A stretch of 64,000 bases of DNA from Halichondria panicea (Eukaryota; Porifera; Demospongiae; Suberitida; Halichondriidae): assembly GCF_963675165.1 (NCBI RefSeq), contig NC_087391.1, positions 887,001 to 951,000 on the forward strand. The letters are read 5' to 3'. Shown here one piece after another: positions 42,641-54,400 of the stretch (within the stretch, counting starts at the first letter, position 1; every line of letters begins with the position of its first letter). A program made the translations under genes and the position numbers. The notes below the pieces were generated by a model, which did no database searches, was not told the origin of the DNA, and worked only from the letters and a program-made list of their open reading frames with translations.

Positions 42641-45600
42641 CCAGTCGATTATGCCTTGCTGATGCCTCGGTGGAAGTATGTGTGGCCTTTAAAGCTGTAG
42701 CTGGTCTAAACCTTCAATTTGACCGGTAAAGGGATGCAGTAGGACACACAAAAAATGAGTTGTGTCTGGAGAAAGTATAACTTAGCATCTTTAAAGGTGG
42801 TGTAGATCTAGATGGGAGCAGTAGCCACAGACAATGGCTGAACAGGAGAATAAGCAGTTAAGATCACCAGGAGAAGAAAAAAAAAAGAGTACAAAGTTAT
42901 AGTGCTTCCAGAGCCAATCCTCAGCAAAACTTCAAGATAATCGCATTCATGACACTCCAATCTACCACACAATCCAATATCAATATTGACAAGTTGATAG
43001 CATGCTCCTTTGTTGTTGTATTATTTACAACAATTTGACCGGTAAAGGGTTATGGACCAATCAGATTGCAGAAGTTGGGTGCATTGGGATTCGCCATGCA
43101 CTCCAGTTTCTTATCAAAACAATGCAAACTAATGATCATTAATAGGGTGATGGGTGATGCTTTAATTATGTTGAATGGTTTGCATTCTGGGTGATATCAA
43201 TATCATTCAGGTACATTTGTTGTATATTGACCACATCCTGGGTGATATTGATATCACACGCAAGGCATGTGTTTACAACAGTGGTACAATCCTTTGATGT
43301 CTGACCACAATGTCTGACCACAACAAACAATTATTATGCCTCGGTGCGCATGCGCAAGCAAGGTATACGGTAGTGTGTTTGTGTGTCTGTCTGTCTATGT
43401 GTGTGTGTAGACTGCTACAGCTGCTCAAGGATGAATCAAGTGCAAATAAGAGTTTCTATAGGCTTCTAGTCATGTTTACTTGGATTTTAATTTGTGGATT
43501 TGCAAAATAATGCTTCGTTCTCGAGCTATGCCTAGTTTTGCTTACTTGGAATGCCATTGCAGCCTTTTCAGAAGAGCACGTAGCCACACTTGTTTACTGA
43601 GTGTTGCTACTCTACTTAGTAGCTAGCTCTGCACTAGAACGCTAGCTATGGGTAGCTGCAAGAGTGAGAAGAGAGCTGCAAGGCTCTGCTAATGCAGCCA
43701 TTAATTTTAGACTTGAACGTTTGGCATCGATCGTTTTTAACAACAATCATGGTCGATCATTACCCACTCTCTGAGTTTTTGCATGCAAATTGTTTATCAT
43801 AATGTGTATAAAAGCTGTTTAGTAACTTTATGTTATGTAGCTTAGGCATCTCCACCGAGACATCAGCACCTGCGGTGCTTTCATTTCATTCATTTTTCAG
43901 ATCATATTTTGTAGCTTGGTGTAAGGGAATTATCTAATTTGTTCTCTGAGAGTAAGCTTTGATGCTATTCCTTGAATTCTCTTATGTGGCTCTAGTGTTT
44001 AGGTTAATAGCTGTTCTTGAAATTAGTTGCCTAGCAATTTGATGTGCTCATATTTCCAAGTAGTAATTGATGTGTTATGTTGAGCACCATTAACCTAGAA
44101 CTGCTTCTATGACTTCTGAATAACTGCTTCTTACTTAGAAAATGAAATTGTTAACACCTAGAAAATGTATGCTCTTGTTAATGTTTAGTGACTATGGCCC
44201 ACATAGCCTCTACACATACACATGCAGTGTAACTGGTGTAACTGCTACACTCACACACACACACACACACACCTTCCTCTGCAGTGAGCGTGCCACTGCG
44301 ACTGGTGCCGAGGGTGAGCGACTGAAGGAGGGAGGGAGCATCAACAAGTCCCTCGTCTGTCTGGGTACTGTCATCTCTTCTCTGGGTGAGCTTGCACTCT
44401 GACTTACAGGCTCTAATAATGAGGGTGACAACCTGCATTTGAGCTTAGGACACTATTTGCAGCACTATCAAAACTGCAGTGTACACAGAATAATTATACA
44501 TGTGAATTATGTACTAGTTAAGCCTTTGAATGCTGCAGAATCTATTGTTAGTCTCCATAGTGTTTTTAAAATACAAGTGTTCAACTCTATATCTCTTTCG
44601 CCCACTCAGCTGAGATGTCCAGTCACAGTCACAAGAAGCCATACATTCCATACCGAGACTCAGTCCTCACCTGGCTGCTCAAGGATAGCCTGGGGGGGAA
44701 CTCAAAGACCATCATGATTGCAAGTGAGATATAATGTTTATGTGTGCATGTATGCCTACTCTAATAGCGCCTGTACTGTAAACGTAGATTCAATAGCCTT
44801 TGTTTTGGCCAAAATTGATCGATTTTGAGTAGTCACCAGATAATATTATGTCCTGTGATAGACCTCTGTTTAAGCTACAGAATACATGTTTCATTGTAAA
44901 TGCCGTACTATGCAATGTAGTGGGATGGGGGGATTGGATAGTTTGTAACTGTTATCGGTAATCCCCCACTTTTCCTCCCTAACTCCCACAGCTATCTCCC
45001 TTACCCCCCACACCTTTCCTCCCTTATCCCCACCTCTCTCCCTTACCCCCCACCCCCCTCTCTTACTCCCCACAGCTATCTCCCCTGCTGAGTCCAGTTA
45101 TGGTGAGACTCTGAGCACTCTTCGCTACGCCAGCAGAGCAAAGAACATTGTCAACAGACCAACAGTTAACGAGGTACAGACTTAGTGTTCCAAATTTAAC
45201 CATTTTAATGATATTATGGGTATTTTTGTGCGTGCGTATTTTAATAGCACTTTAAATCTGTAACTAGAGTTCTGCCAGTGTGTGTGTGTGTGTGTGTAGG
45301 GAGGTGGGGTCAGTAGTCCCTTATAAGTGAGCTTTAGGTTTATTGCTTTGGAAATTTCCTCTGTCCTTTTGATCGTGATTGCTTGTTCTTTGCAGGATCC
45401 TAATGTGAAGCTGATCCGAGACTTGAGGGCAGAGATACAGCGACTGAAGACAGTCGTTGTTAGTGGAGATCTGGTACTTATTCTAACAGCTGCTTTCACA
45501 CAACTTTGTGTTGGAAGTGTCAGCAAAGTGGCTCATTGGCCGGCCCCTTCATTCCAACTTTAGTTCTGTGAAGCTTAATCACACACTTAATTAGCGTGTA

Positions 45601-48224
45601 ACGGTTTTGATTACAGCCCAAGGCCATGCTGTAAAGTCAAGGTTTTATGTGCTCAATAGTTAGTGTATATATAGGCCTTTCTCAGGTAGTGTCTGGTTTT
45701 GTTGCTTTTTGAGTCACTTATGACCTCACTGCTACCCAATGAGCTTTGTATCCTGTATATTACCCGCCCCCCTCTTATGTAGAGTCCCGGCTCTCATGAG
45801 GTGAGTCGTCTGAAGCGCTCTACGAGCATCTCTCTGGCAGAGGACCTCTACAAGAAGGAGGAGCAGGTACGTGGGTGTTACTATAAATAACTACCTGTTG
45901 TTATGGTTACTCGTACTGCAGTGTGCTGAGCTGACCAAAAAGTGGGCGGGGAGGTGGAAGGACATACGAAGGATTGTTGAGGTCCGTCATGTCGGCTAAA
46001 CTATAATTAATTGTTTGTTTATACTTCGACGTTTTGAAAGGACGTAAGAAATAATATTATTATGATGGTTACACATACATATTGTCATGCATCCTATTCT
46101 TAAGCATAAGGTCTGTTACTTCGCAAGCAATTGAAGTTTGAGGAAATAGTCCACTCGCTTCATGTATATTGCTACTCTGGTCAAGTTTTAGTTTTCGACA
46201 GTATACATTCAACGAGCAGCTATATATTGATGTACATGTTAATTTATCTTTTGATATTCGCTGATTGTCTCCGTGCAGGAGAACCACTTGGCCCTGCGCA
46301 GTGAAGGTGTGAAGATGGTGGTGGACTCCATGAGACCTCACTTTGTGGGCATTGATCCCGACGTCTTTAGCACTGGACTCGTCTTTTATTACCTCAAGGT
46401 ACGGAAGGATGTGTCAATCATGTCAACAGGATTTCTCCTCGTAATGGCTACATACAGCTATTATATGTGTGTGACTGTTTTGTTGTTATGTAGTAATTGT
46501 TTGCAGGATGGCCCCACCACTATTGGAGTGAGATCAGAGCACATCATTCCTGACATTTGTGAGTGTCTGCAGTACTTTAGTATCATTGATTAGTCTAAGT
46601 TCAAAAAGACCTTTCAATGATGTGTTTAAATCCCAAATCTTGTCTGGGGCCATAATTTGTCATTTTTCTGCCTTGAACCATCTATGGTATTTGGCCGAAA
46701 TTTGCAAATTCTTTCATCTCTCAAATATGAACATTGAAATATTCACTTTGATGACACCATTTGAAAGGCTTTCAGAAAATCATGAAATTGAATTCAAGTA
46801 ACTTAGTTACTGTTGCTAAACACACAGTGTATAAGTATGTAATAGTTGTTACACAGCCACGAGTGCCACATGGATATGCACATACTAGCAACAGTAGATT
46901 GATAAAGTGTATGATTGTGTAAATGTACAGTACTGTATTATTTCCACTCTTAGAACAACTCGACAATACCTCCACCACACACACGCTTTTGTCTGCTTTA
47001 ATGCCCCTCCCCCCACACACTCACTTACACTAGGCATAAGCAACAGTGACCTGTGTGCTGATCATTGTCAGGTGGAGTGCACTGGACAGCGTGTAGTGCT
47101 CCGCCCACTTTCCGGACAGTGTTTCATCAACCACAAAGTCATTAGGAAAGTAACTCGGCTTTCTCAAGGTCATTACATCATCAGTATCTCATCCGATTGG
47201 TTGGGAAGATTGACCCCTGTGTTACTTTATAATGCAATCTCTTCTATTATTCTGCATTTAGAGTTTTTCCATCAAATTAAGAACAATTTCATCTCAAAAG
47301 GCCCTGTATGTAGTAGCTACAGAGATCCTACACGTACATGTATTGTAATTGATTTTGTAGGTGACTTGATTCAACTGGGGACTTCTACAGTGTTTCGTTT
47401 CAACCACCCCCACCAAGCTGCCAAACTCAGGAAGAGGCATAACGTAAGTGCATGGCCATTGCCTCATTCCATCTCAGTTGTTGACCTCACTTGTTTCACA
47501 GCAAGGACTTTTGGTGCCTCGAAAACTAGACCTTCACCAATTATCTCAGACAACCACAAATTCTGTATCGGTAAGCCCACATTTAGTTTTACTAGTCAAC
47601 TTCGTAATTTGAATTTAAATGGATTTTCGTGGAACCTGTTAAATTGAGTATACGCATCACTTGTCTCAATAACGCTAGAGGGCAAGTAATCTCTGTAACG
47701 GCATAGTGCTTTCATGCACTATCTATACTGTACAATGTATATAATTATACCTGACCCTCATGACCACCCCCCTGCAGCTGCCCAGTAGTCCGACCACCAC
47801 CACCATGACTGTGGAGCTGCAGTCCAGAACCAGCCTAACTACTAACAGGAGACGGTCCAGCTCTTCCTCACTGACCATCAACAAGTTAGTATATTCAACC
47901 ATTTCCATAAATTTTTGTACGAAGCTATAATTATACATATATTTTGCCTTTTAATTATAATTACATGTATTTTACCTGAGGATTTAGTTCTGACTTTCTA
48001 TCTGAGCTTTAGTCAAATGGTTAGTTGCTCCAGATATCTGAAGGTTTAAAGAGAGTTGCTATTATGGGTGTGTTTTGACCTGTGTGTATGTGTGCAGACA
48101 CCACCAATCTGAAGGTGACATTGAATGGAGAAAAAGTGAGTCACCATCTGAAGTGTTCTTACTGGACAGAGTTGGACCAGTGGCTCTCAGTCACTCACCA
48201 GAGGGCAGAAGGTGTGCTTCTTGA
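37778..48224 (+). CDS. Kinesin-3 family motor with FHA domain, KIF16B-like
   Basis: Twenty-two exons: 37778-37824, 38461-38524, 38795-38914, 39272-39388, 39621-39653, 39894-39964, 40369-40487, 41066-41135, 41350-41490, 44285-44385, 44610-44723, 45076-45173, 45396-45473, 45783-45866, 45922-45981, 46279-46398, 46507-46558, 47034-47168, 47361-47443, 47502-47570, 47778-47884, 48098-48224. All phases agree; 669 residues if the frame ends at TGA 48222. The motor starts [13 protein letters not shown], with P-loop GQTGSGKT (102-109), switch [10 protein letters not shown], switch II DLAGSE split by the 2.8-kb intron, and [20 protein letters not shown]. The KIF16B-like signature [18 protein letters not shown] is present. 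A neck coil and an FHA domain (about 440-565, ending [15 protein letters not shown]) follow. The PX lipid-binding tail of KIF16B is not seen. Alternative: splicing at 48211 into the exons at 49514 and 49979. Confidence 0.9.
40465..40665 (+). repeat. tandem array copying the exon 7 splice donor of the kinesin
   Basis: The junction GGGGCCGTATGTGGAGGGTAAG is followed by diverged copies, for example GGGGGCGTATGTGCATGGAGGG then TGAGTGGGT near 40513, GGGGCGTGAGTGTAAAGTGAGTGGG near 40575, and GGGGGGTGTATGTGGAG near 40635, separated by GTGTCTGAAATA-type spacers. Confidence 0.85.
40845..41045 (+). repeat. dispersed degenerate repeat (GCAATCTAACTATTGCGTT family), copy 2
   Basis: Intronic in the kinesin gene. 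Shares GCAATCTAACTATTGCGTT, GAGGATCGTGTGTAATT and GCAAAGTTCGCAAA with 28840-29070. Begins near ACCGTATTACTATAATATTTTGCG. Confidence 0.7.
41491..44284. other. 2.8-kb kinesin intron
   Basis: Largest intron of the kinesin gene, interrupting switch II. It contains a GTGTGGGTGTAGTGTGCG minisatellite (about 41580-41665), a (CA)n tract (42608-42637), two direct copies of CAATTTGACCGGTAAAGGG (about 42715 and 43031), and a paired GGTGATATnnATATCA segment near 43190-43256. No further coding exon recognised. Confidence 0.6.
42608..42637. repeat. (CA)n microsatellite
   Basis: About 14 CA dinucleotides in the large kinesin intron. Confidence 0.9.
44945..45080 (+). repeat. C/T-rich array that duplicates the acceptor of kinesin exon 12
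   Basis: The true acceptor reads ACTCCCCACAGCTATCTCCCC (about 45068-45087). A near copy, ACTCCCACAGCTATCTCCC, lies about 80 bp upstream near 44983-45001, with CCTTACCCCCCACMCC repeats between. Confidence 0.85.
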
Positions 48225-49513
48225 TAGTGTTAATTTCAGCTATCGTGGTGTAAATAGTGCGAATGATGTAATGTGTGCATACAAGCAAGGGCTTATAAAG
48301 AGAAGAGGGCATGCAACTCAGACTATTCTCAGACTCATCATTGGGGCGAGCGAAGCGAGTCCCTTCCTAGTGATGAACGTTGCAATTTTGTCTGTGTGTG
48401 TGTCTGTGTGTGTGTCATGGACCGGCACGATATTTGTTTTTTGTACTTGTGACCCTTTACCAAATTTTACGTGAAAGCTGCGCATGGGCACAAGAGCTAG
48501 CTACACTGTACTCAGGAACAAAGGGTCAGACAAGACACAGAGACTCTTGAGGCTACAAGCACGCCTACAGCAGGTCAGAGCAGCTCAGATGGGGACCTTC
48601 TGAGCCTAAGATCACACAGGCACGCCTGCAGGAGGTCACAGCAGCTTACTTGCCATGTTTCACTTCCAAGTCTTGTGTTTTTGTGATAATAAACCTGCTA
48701 GCTCAACAGGACAAAACAGAGATCGAGGCCAGTCACTAGGACAGGTCAGAGCAGGTCAGAGCAGGTCAGAGCAGCTCAGATGGAGACTTCTGAAGTTGCA
48801 CAGGCACCTTTAGACAATACAGCACTACGGCAGGTCAGACCAGCTCAGATGGAAACTTCTGAGGCCACACAGGCACGCTTACAACAGGTCAGAGTAGCTT
48901 TAAGGATTGTTTACACTGACAGTATACTATAGCCTTGTAATTTGGGTCCAGCAAAAAGTGATAATATCTCCTTGCTTAGTTTGTACAGCCAGCTCTTTCG
49001 TGTTGAACTTTCACTCATAGATATAATTATGTTTCACTCTTAGTAAGTCAACTTCATGTTACACCATGCACAGTCAAAGACAACAATCCTACACCACTCT
49101 TACAGAATAATTGTCACGGGTATACAGCTGGCACAGGAAAGTCGTATCTACATGGACTAGATTCTACTCGGTTATTCACAATCACTGTTCATTTCATTCG
49201 ATTCATATAAACAATATACTTAAAATTACCACATTGTACCAAATGTCTGTACAACAAATACAAATTTGCTCGCTCGCCCCAAACATGCTCTGTATGCTCC
49301 TAGTTATAGTATATCCTGCCTCTAATATGAAGTTTGATGATTACGTAGGATAGATGATAGTTGAGTTGCATGCCCTCTTTTCTTTATAAGCCCTTAATTG
49401 GTACATATACTAGGCCTCCTTTTGGCATGTAGATAATTACAATTAAAAGCATTTTACAGTGTTCTTGTGGTAACTAGTGCTAAAGGACTCAATGTTTCTG
49501 TGCCCATTCGTAG
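48225..49513. other. region after the kinesin frame, mostly occupied by an inverted-repeat element
   Basis: Either kinesin 3' UTR and flank, or an intron leading to the exons at 49514 and 49979. Most of it is the element at 48287-49395. Confidence 0.5.
48287..49395. mobile_element. 1.1-kb inverted-repeat element with internal tandem repeats
   Basis: Left end AAGGGCTTATAAAGAGAAGAGGG, right end the inverse of AAGGGCTTATAAAGAAAAGAGGG; about 34 bp pair with one mismatch through GCATGCAACTCA. A second inner pair is GGGGCGAGCGA (48343) against TCGCTCGCCCC (49272). Inside are several copies of CAGGTCAGAGCAGCTCAGATGG (48574, about 48760, about 48834, 48886 partial). No transposase; no clear target duplication. 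Confidence 0.7.
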
Positions 49514-50170
49514 CTATGCTGTGAGCATGAAGAGACGATCATGTTGTGGCACTCTGTGCCTGTGGATGTTCGCTCCCCTCCTACTGAGTCTGGCGGGAGT
49601 GGTCACTATACCTGCTGTGCTCGTACTGTCTGCACTGCTTGTGTGTTTCAAGGTACCGTAAACATGCATGTACTAGACGAATTAGTGAACTATCACTGCC
49701 CATATTTCCGTGTATTCCAAGGAAATATGGCCATTCCTCATGAGTGTATAGTTTCGTCCAGTGATGCACACAGTGCACAGTTTGTATAACAGTATTTCAG
49801 TGCTGTATATGTTTGTCTGTGATTATTTCCAGGTCATGCCATTTTTTTCTAATAAATAGTTCTCAGTATAACATTGCATACTCTATCAAACTTATAATTA
49901 TACTTTGGCTATATACATGTAATATTATATCTGGCCCGATAGACGATCCCCTTGACAACCTATTGGCCATTTGTACAGGTGTTAGGAATCTCACAGAAGT
50001 TCAGAGTCACCCGGTGGATGAGAGCGCCATTCTCTGTCAGTGATTTCCTCGTGTCTCCTATAAATGGTTTGCAATCGCTGGTGTTTCGAGTTACGTTTAG
50101 TCTGCTGAGACTCATAGGATTGTTTCAGTTAGACACATGCATTGAAGAACCTAATAAAGACATTTTATAG
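49514..50170 (+). CDS. putative membrane-tail exons (RNF19-like hairpin segment)
   Basis: Two candidate exons, 49514-49652 and 49979-50170, with good AG/GT ends. The first contains MKRRSCCGTLCLWMFAPLLLSLAG and a long hydrophobic stretch, resembling the RNF19-like exon 3 segment KKRYCCRLWLWILAPFG. Entry phase (needs two bases) and exit phase (0) also equal those of RNF19-like exon 3. The second exon continues in frame for 64 codons (ending PNKDIL). The entry phase also fits the kinesin exon 22 donor at 48211. It could therefore be a membrane anchor of the kinesin, a duplicated fragment of the RNF19-like gene, or a separate protein of about 105 residues starting at ATG 49527. Function unknown. 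Confidence 0.45.
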
Positions 50171-50470
50171 GGGCATTGTTTTTATTTATTTAAAATCACA
50201 CTATTTTTTGCTTTGACATGTTTATTTACAGGAATGTATACATTGCTACACTTGACTGTACCCCATAAGCTAGTTGAAAGGTACGTATATATAGTCATAC
50301 ATTTGCATGCAATAAAATAATTCACCATGCACCCTGCATGGGTATAGACTTGTGTGAAGTGCAGCTGACCAAACAGGAGTATTGTATAATATTATTATAG
50401 GAATATGCGTGAGTATTGTGTTTTCACATTGATGATTTAAAAACAATAATTATTGCGGGAAATGTCTTCA
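50171..50470. other. short convergent gap before the GNAT gene
   Basis: About 300 AT-rich bases; contains the 3' flank of both sides. Nothing else recognised. Confidence 0.5.
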
Positions 50471-51022
50471 TTATATTTTTGAGAGGTTTTTAACGAGTAC
50501 ACCAATGTTAACACTATACTCGCTCTGTTGATACGTGTTGCTGTGAATATCGAACCAAGAGTCTTCGATGATAGATGTGTATCCGAGTTTCTGGTAGAAA
50601 GGCACAGCTACCGATGATGACAGCACCCAGAGCTCCCTACAGTTCTCACTCATTGCCTTTAACTCAATCGCCTTCATTAGCTTTTGTCCGATTCCACAGC
50701 TTTGATGCCTTGGGCTAATGTACAGTGAATCTATGTGCAGAGAGCAGTTAAACTGCTCCGGGATTCTTGGGGGATGAGATTCGTTAGTGTTTAAGTAGCC
50801 AAATCCAACAATTTCTTCAGTATTCTCCAGCACAGCAACATAACACCAGCCAGAGGTCTGTGTCTTGGCTACATAGTAGTCCAAGTGCAGCAAGCTTTCC
50901 CACATGCTTAGTGCAGTCTCAGTGTAATGCTCAGCATAGACAGTGTTCAGACAAGAGATGTGGGTGGCCATCATTGCAGAGGCATCTTCTGCAGTGGCTC
51001 TCCTAACCTTAATGCCTGCCAT
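50471..51022 (-). CDS. GNAT-family N-acetyltransferase, intronless
   Basis: Single uninterrupted frame of 183 residues, MAGIKVRRATAEDASAMMAT to LVKNLSKI. It is a single GNAT domain: beta1-alpha1 KVRRATAEDA, beta3-beta4 WCYVAVLENTEEIVGFGYL, the acetyl-CoA pyrophosphate loop in motif A SLYISPRHQSCGIGQKLM (pattern Q/R-x-x-G-x-G/A), and motif B ELWVLSSSVAVPFYQKLGYT. Such proteins transfer acetyl from acetyl-CoA to an amine; the substrate cannot be told. Intronless in an intron-rich neighbourhood, which would fit transfer from bacteria or retroposition, but base usage looks ordinary. A perfect 30-bp palindrome lies 37 bp upstream of the start. Confidence 0.88.
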   Translation of the reverse strand: MAGIKVRRATAEDASAMMATHISCLNTVYAEHYTETALSMWESLLHLDYYVAKTQTSGWCYVAVLENTEEIVGFGYLNTNESHPPRIPEQFNCSLHIDSLYISPRHQSCGIGQKLMKAIELKAMSENCRELWVLSSSVAVPFYQKLGYTSIIEDSWFDIHSNTYQQSEYSVNIGVLVKNLSKI

Positions 51023-51426
51023 GGGTACTTGCTGATATCAGGCTTGCTCAGTTTGATTATAGATTGAAGAGTTAACTCTTCAATCTATGGTTTGATTTGG
51101 TTGTCCCCTAGCCAGACTATCTTATTATGATATATAGATCTAGCTACTGTACTAGTAGTTTAGTACCTAATTACCTAAAGCTCTCGGTGTACGTTCTCCT
51201 CATGCCTCTGACAATAAGCATAATTCTATAATGCATGCACACTGATTCTGGGAAAATCATCAGCCGCCCACACCTCGTTAATTATAGATCTAATCAGATA
51301 ATAATAATCTAATTAGTATATTACTAATCTAGTATAGAATGAGAATACCAGTAAGAACCCACACAATGACAATTTGACAAAATGTAATAATGATCAAAAG
51401 CCTGTTTGTCAACAAAAGCATGAGAA
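51023..51426. other. gap between GNAT start and transporter A end
   Basis: About 400 AT-rich bases. Contains the 30-bp palindrome at 51059-51088. No coding exon. Confidence 0.6.
51059..51088. repeat. perfect 30-bp palindrome upstream of the GNAT gene
   Basis: Two 15-base arms without spacer, centred on GTTAAC (arm ATAGATTGAAGAGTT). It lies in the likely promoter or 5' UTR of the minus-strand GNAT gene. It could form a hairpin or bind a dimeric factor. Confidence 0.8.
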
Positions 51427-54400
51427 TTAGGGACTGTGTTCGTTCACACAGTTTTGTTTGCTAACAATTCTAGACTCTGTCACATATCGTTCCCAATCTC
51501 CCCAGTCTTTGTCACTCTCCTCCACAAAATCACTCTTTTGTTTAGTGTCTTGAAGCTCTACAGAGTTGTCCTCTAGCATCACCACACCATTGAGAGCATT
51601 ATTCTCACTCTTAGGGATACCATTTTGAGTGGATACGTCCACACCTCGGGTATGACTAAACCTGCATCAAAGCAACAGCACTGCTTACATATCACCCAGT
51701 TAGCATGAAAAGACGCACGACAAACTAGTCTTAGGGTATCGATGTACGGTTCATACCGTATAATTATACTAGCCTTGTTCCCGGCCCACTTTTCTCTATT
51801 GAAATGCTAGGTCAGCATCAGAAAAATCGGCCTGGGAACGAGGCGAGGCTACTTGTTAGGGTCATATACCTGAAGCAACAAGATATCCTTATCCTCTCAC
51901 GCCACGATTTTTCAAATTGTTGGTCCATCTCCTCAAGACTAAAGCCCTGAACATAATTATTATAAACAGATATTCAGAATAACTTTAACCCACTTTTGTC
52001 TCGGGCAGTAGGAAAAAAAAGAACAGAGCTGCAGCCAAGTCGATAATGCTGATCATGTAGAGGGTGCCAAATGTTTGAATGGAAGCCAGAAAAGAGGGAA
52101 AGGCTTGAGTGAGTACGTATGCCATCAGCCAGTTAAGTGCAGTGGAGATAGATACAGCAACTCCTGTTACAATTTAAAAACGAGAAAAATAGTTAAAAGT
52201 TTACATTGCACTCTTAGTGTCTGTATTTCACCTCGTCCCTCCAAAGGGAATATCTCACTGGTAACAACCCATGGAATCACACTGGATAGGAAACACACTC
52301 ATGCGGTAAGAGAGCAGTATAATGACAAAAGATCTACTTACTACCAGGTGGATGAGTAGACTAACATAAAGAGGCAGACCAGACACACAACAATATAGCC
52401 GACGACATCATTCTTATCTTCCTCCAACTTGAAGGCATAGACTAGTGTAGCAGCTGCTCCAGTGAGGAGAAACATCATTAGACCACCTCCCACCAGCATC
52501 GGCTTTCTACCAATCTAGGAAAAAAGCAAGAGTTGAATTAAATTTTTCGACAAGACCATCGATTTGCTGGTGATAACCGAATGTGTAGTAATGCATGAGC
52601 ATGACTATATTGTACCTTGTCTATGAATATGGTCGTGAAGGTGGTTCCACAGAGAGTCAATCCTCCAATCACAAGAGCAGTCACAAACGGAACTATCCCC
52701 AGAGAACAGAACAACGGCTCAGAGTAGAAACTAGCAGTCAAATTGTTAACATAATTATACGAAGAAATTAATGAGCTCACTCACTATATAGCAGTTCCAC
52801 AAGCAGCTGATAACAAATGAAGAGCAACTCCCAATAAGACCCTACATAGATGCAGTGAAGACATATACACAGGAAACATGTGGTTAGTATACAGTTACTG
52901 TACCGTTTAAGGTTTCTCCATTTCAATAATAATTTGATCTCTTGTACAATATTTTGCTTTGTTGCTGATTTCAAAGTCTGTCTAATATCCTCTAGCTCAG
53001 ATTCAATTCCCTCCTGTCCCAGCTTGGAGGCAGTTTTTCTCAACACCTCTCGTGCCTCTGACTCTCTCCCCTTCAACATGAGCCACCTGAAAAAAACTGA
53101 ATTCCTGAGGCTCCTTTACATGCAATGAAATGTTAATAGTCTGTATTTCAACACTTTTATGTTAAAAGTTTAGCCCTGAAATGGAACCATACACACGCAC
53201 TGTATACCTTGGGGTTCTGGGCATCAAGGCCATGCCGACAATGTAGACAAAACCAAAAACACAAGCCAGTACACGAGACACTCTCCAACCAAACAGCTGA
53301 TTGTACAGCAGGTAGTTGGTGATATAGCCAGTCAGTATTCCCATTGCTATGGTTGGCCCGACAAGAGATGTCAAGGTTCCTCGAATATGCATGGGAGCAA
53401 TCTCAGCAATGTACACAGGGCCAGCCATATAAAATGAGCTGTATAATCAAATATAGTAGCATGCAGATACTAATACATGACTGAATCTTAGCAATGCATG
53501 TAACGCATAGCTTACCCATATCCAATTCCACTAATAAGACGACCAAAGATCACCATCCTACATTAATTAAATGTAAATTCTACTGAACTAGCTATAGTTA
53601 TAGGTGACATAAAAGAACAACGATATATACCATGGTGCTCCCTGTACTGCAGCACTCTGTATTGCTGTTCCAACAACCACCAGCACTCCTGACATCGCAA
53701 GAGTAACTTTACGGCCCAAAAAATCAGTAGTTCCTATATATAGTGCAGCAAATTTAATATGAACTATAATTGGATAATGGTTGTATTGAACTTACTGCCA
53801 GCTAAGAGACTACCAATTGCTCCTCCGAGATTTATGATTGAAATTATGGCTCCCTGTAAAGACAAAATAAGAATGACGACCATCAAGGTACTACATCTTA
53901 CCAGAGCTATTCTGTCATCTTCCTTCAAGTGTGACGTTTCAGTGCAGCTAGAATTTGCAGAGCTGTTCCCCATATCAAAATACTCTAGATAACCAGCGAA
54001 GTTTTGCAGTCCATTGGAAGACCTATAATAATACATTTTTATAACAATAATTATCTGGCATAAACATGCCATGCTGAAGCATCTATTGGACCTAAAGCTT
54101 CATTGTGATAATTGTCATTGTGATAATCTCAAGCTGACATCCATAATACTCATCAAAAATTATAGGCCTAGTATATGTGACAGGCTCTGGGAAAACCAGA
54201 CTATTGGAGCAGAATTTAGTATTGAGCTACAGCTAAATTTATGCCTACAGTATAAAATCTCAAATAAAATGTTATTGATGTATAAGTATCTACAGTCCTT
54301 CTACTACCTCTCTGTAAAATCTGATGCTCTAAATCCAACTCTTTCCATCGAAACGCTTCGTCCAAAGTTTCGCTATTACCTTATTTTTCCTAATTAAGCA

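Noticed and set aside
46907-47647. 246-residue frame in the kinesin region
   Set aside because: Mixture of FHA-domain exons and intervening introns; the spliced frame explains the coding parts.
54071-54397. 108-residue plus-strand frame inside intron 1 of transporter A
   Set aside because: Lies inside the 424-bp MITE; no domain and no transposase similarity.
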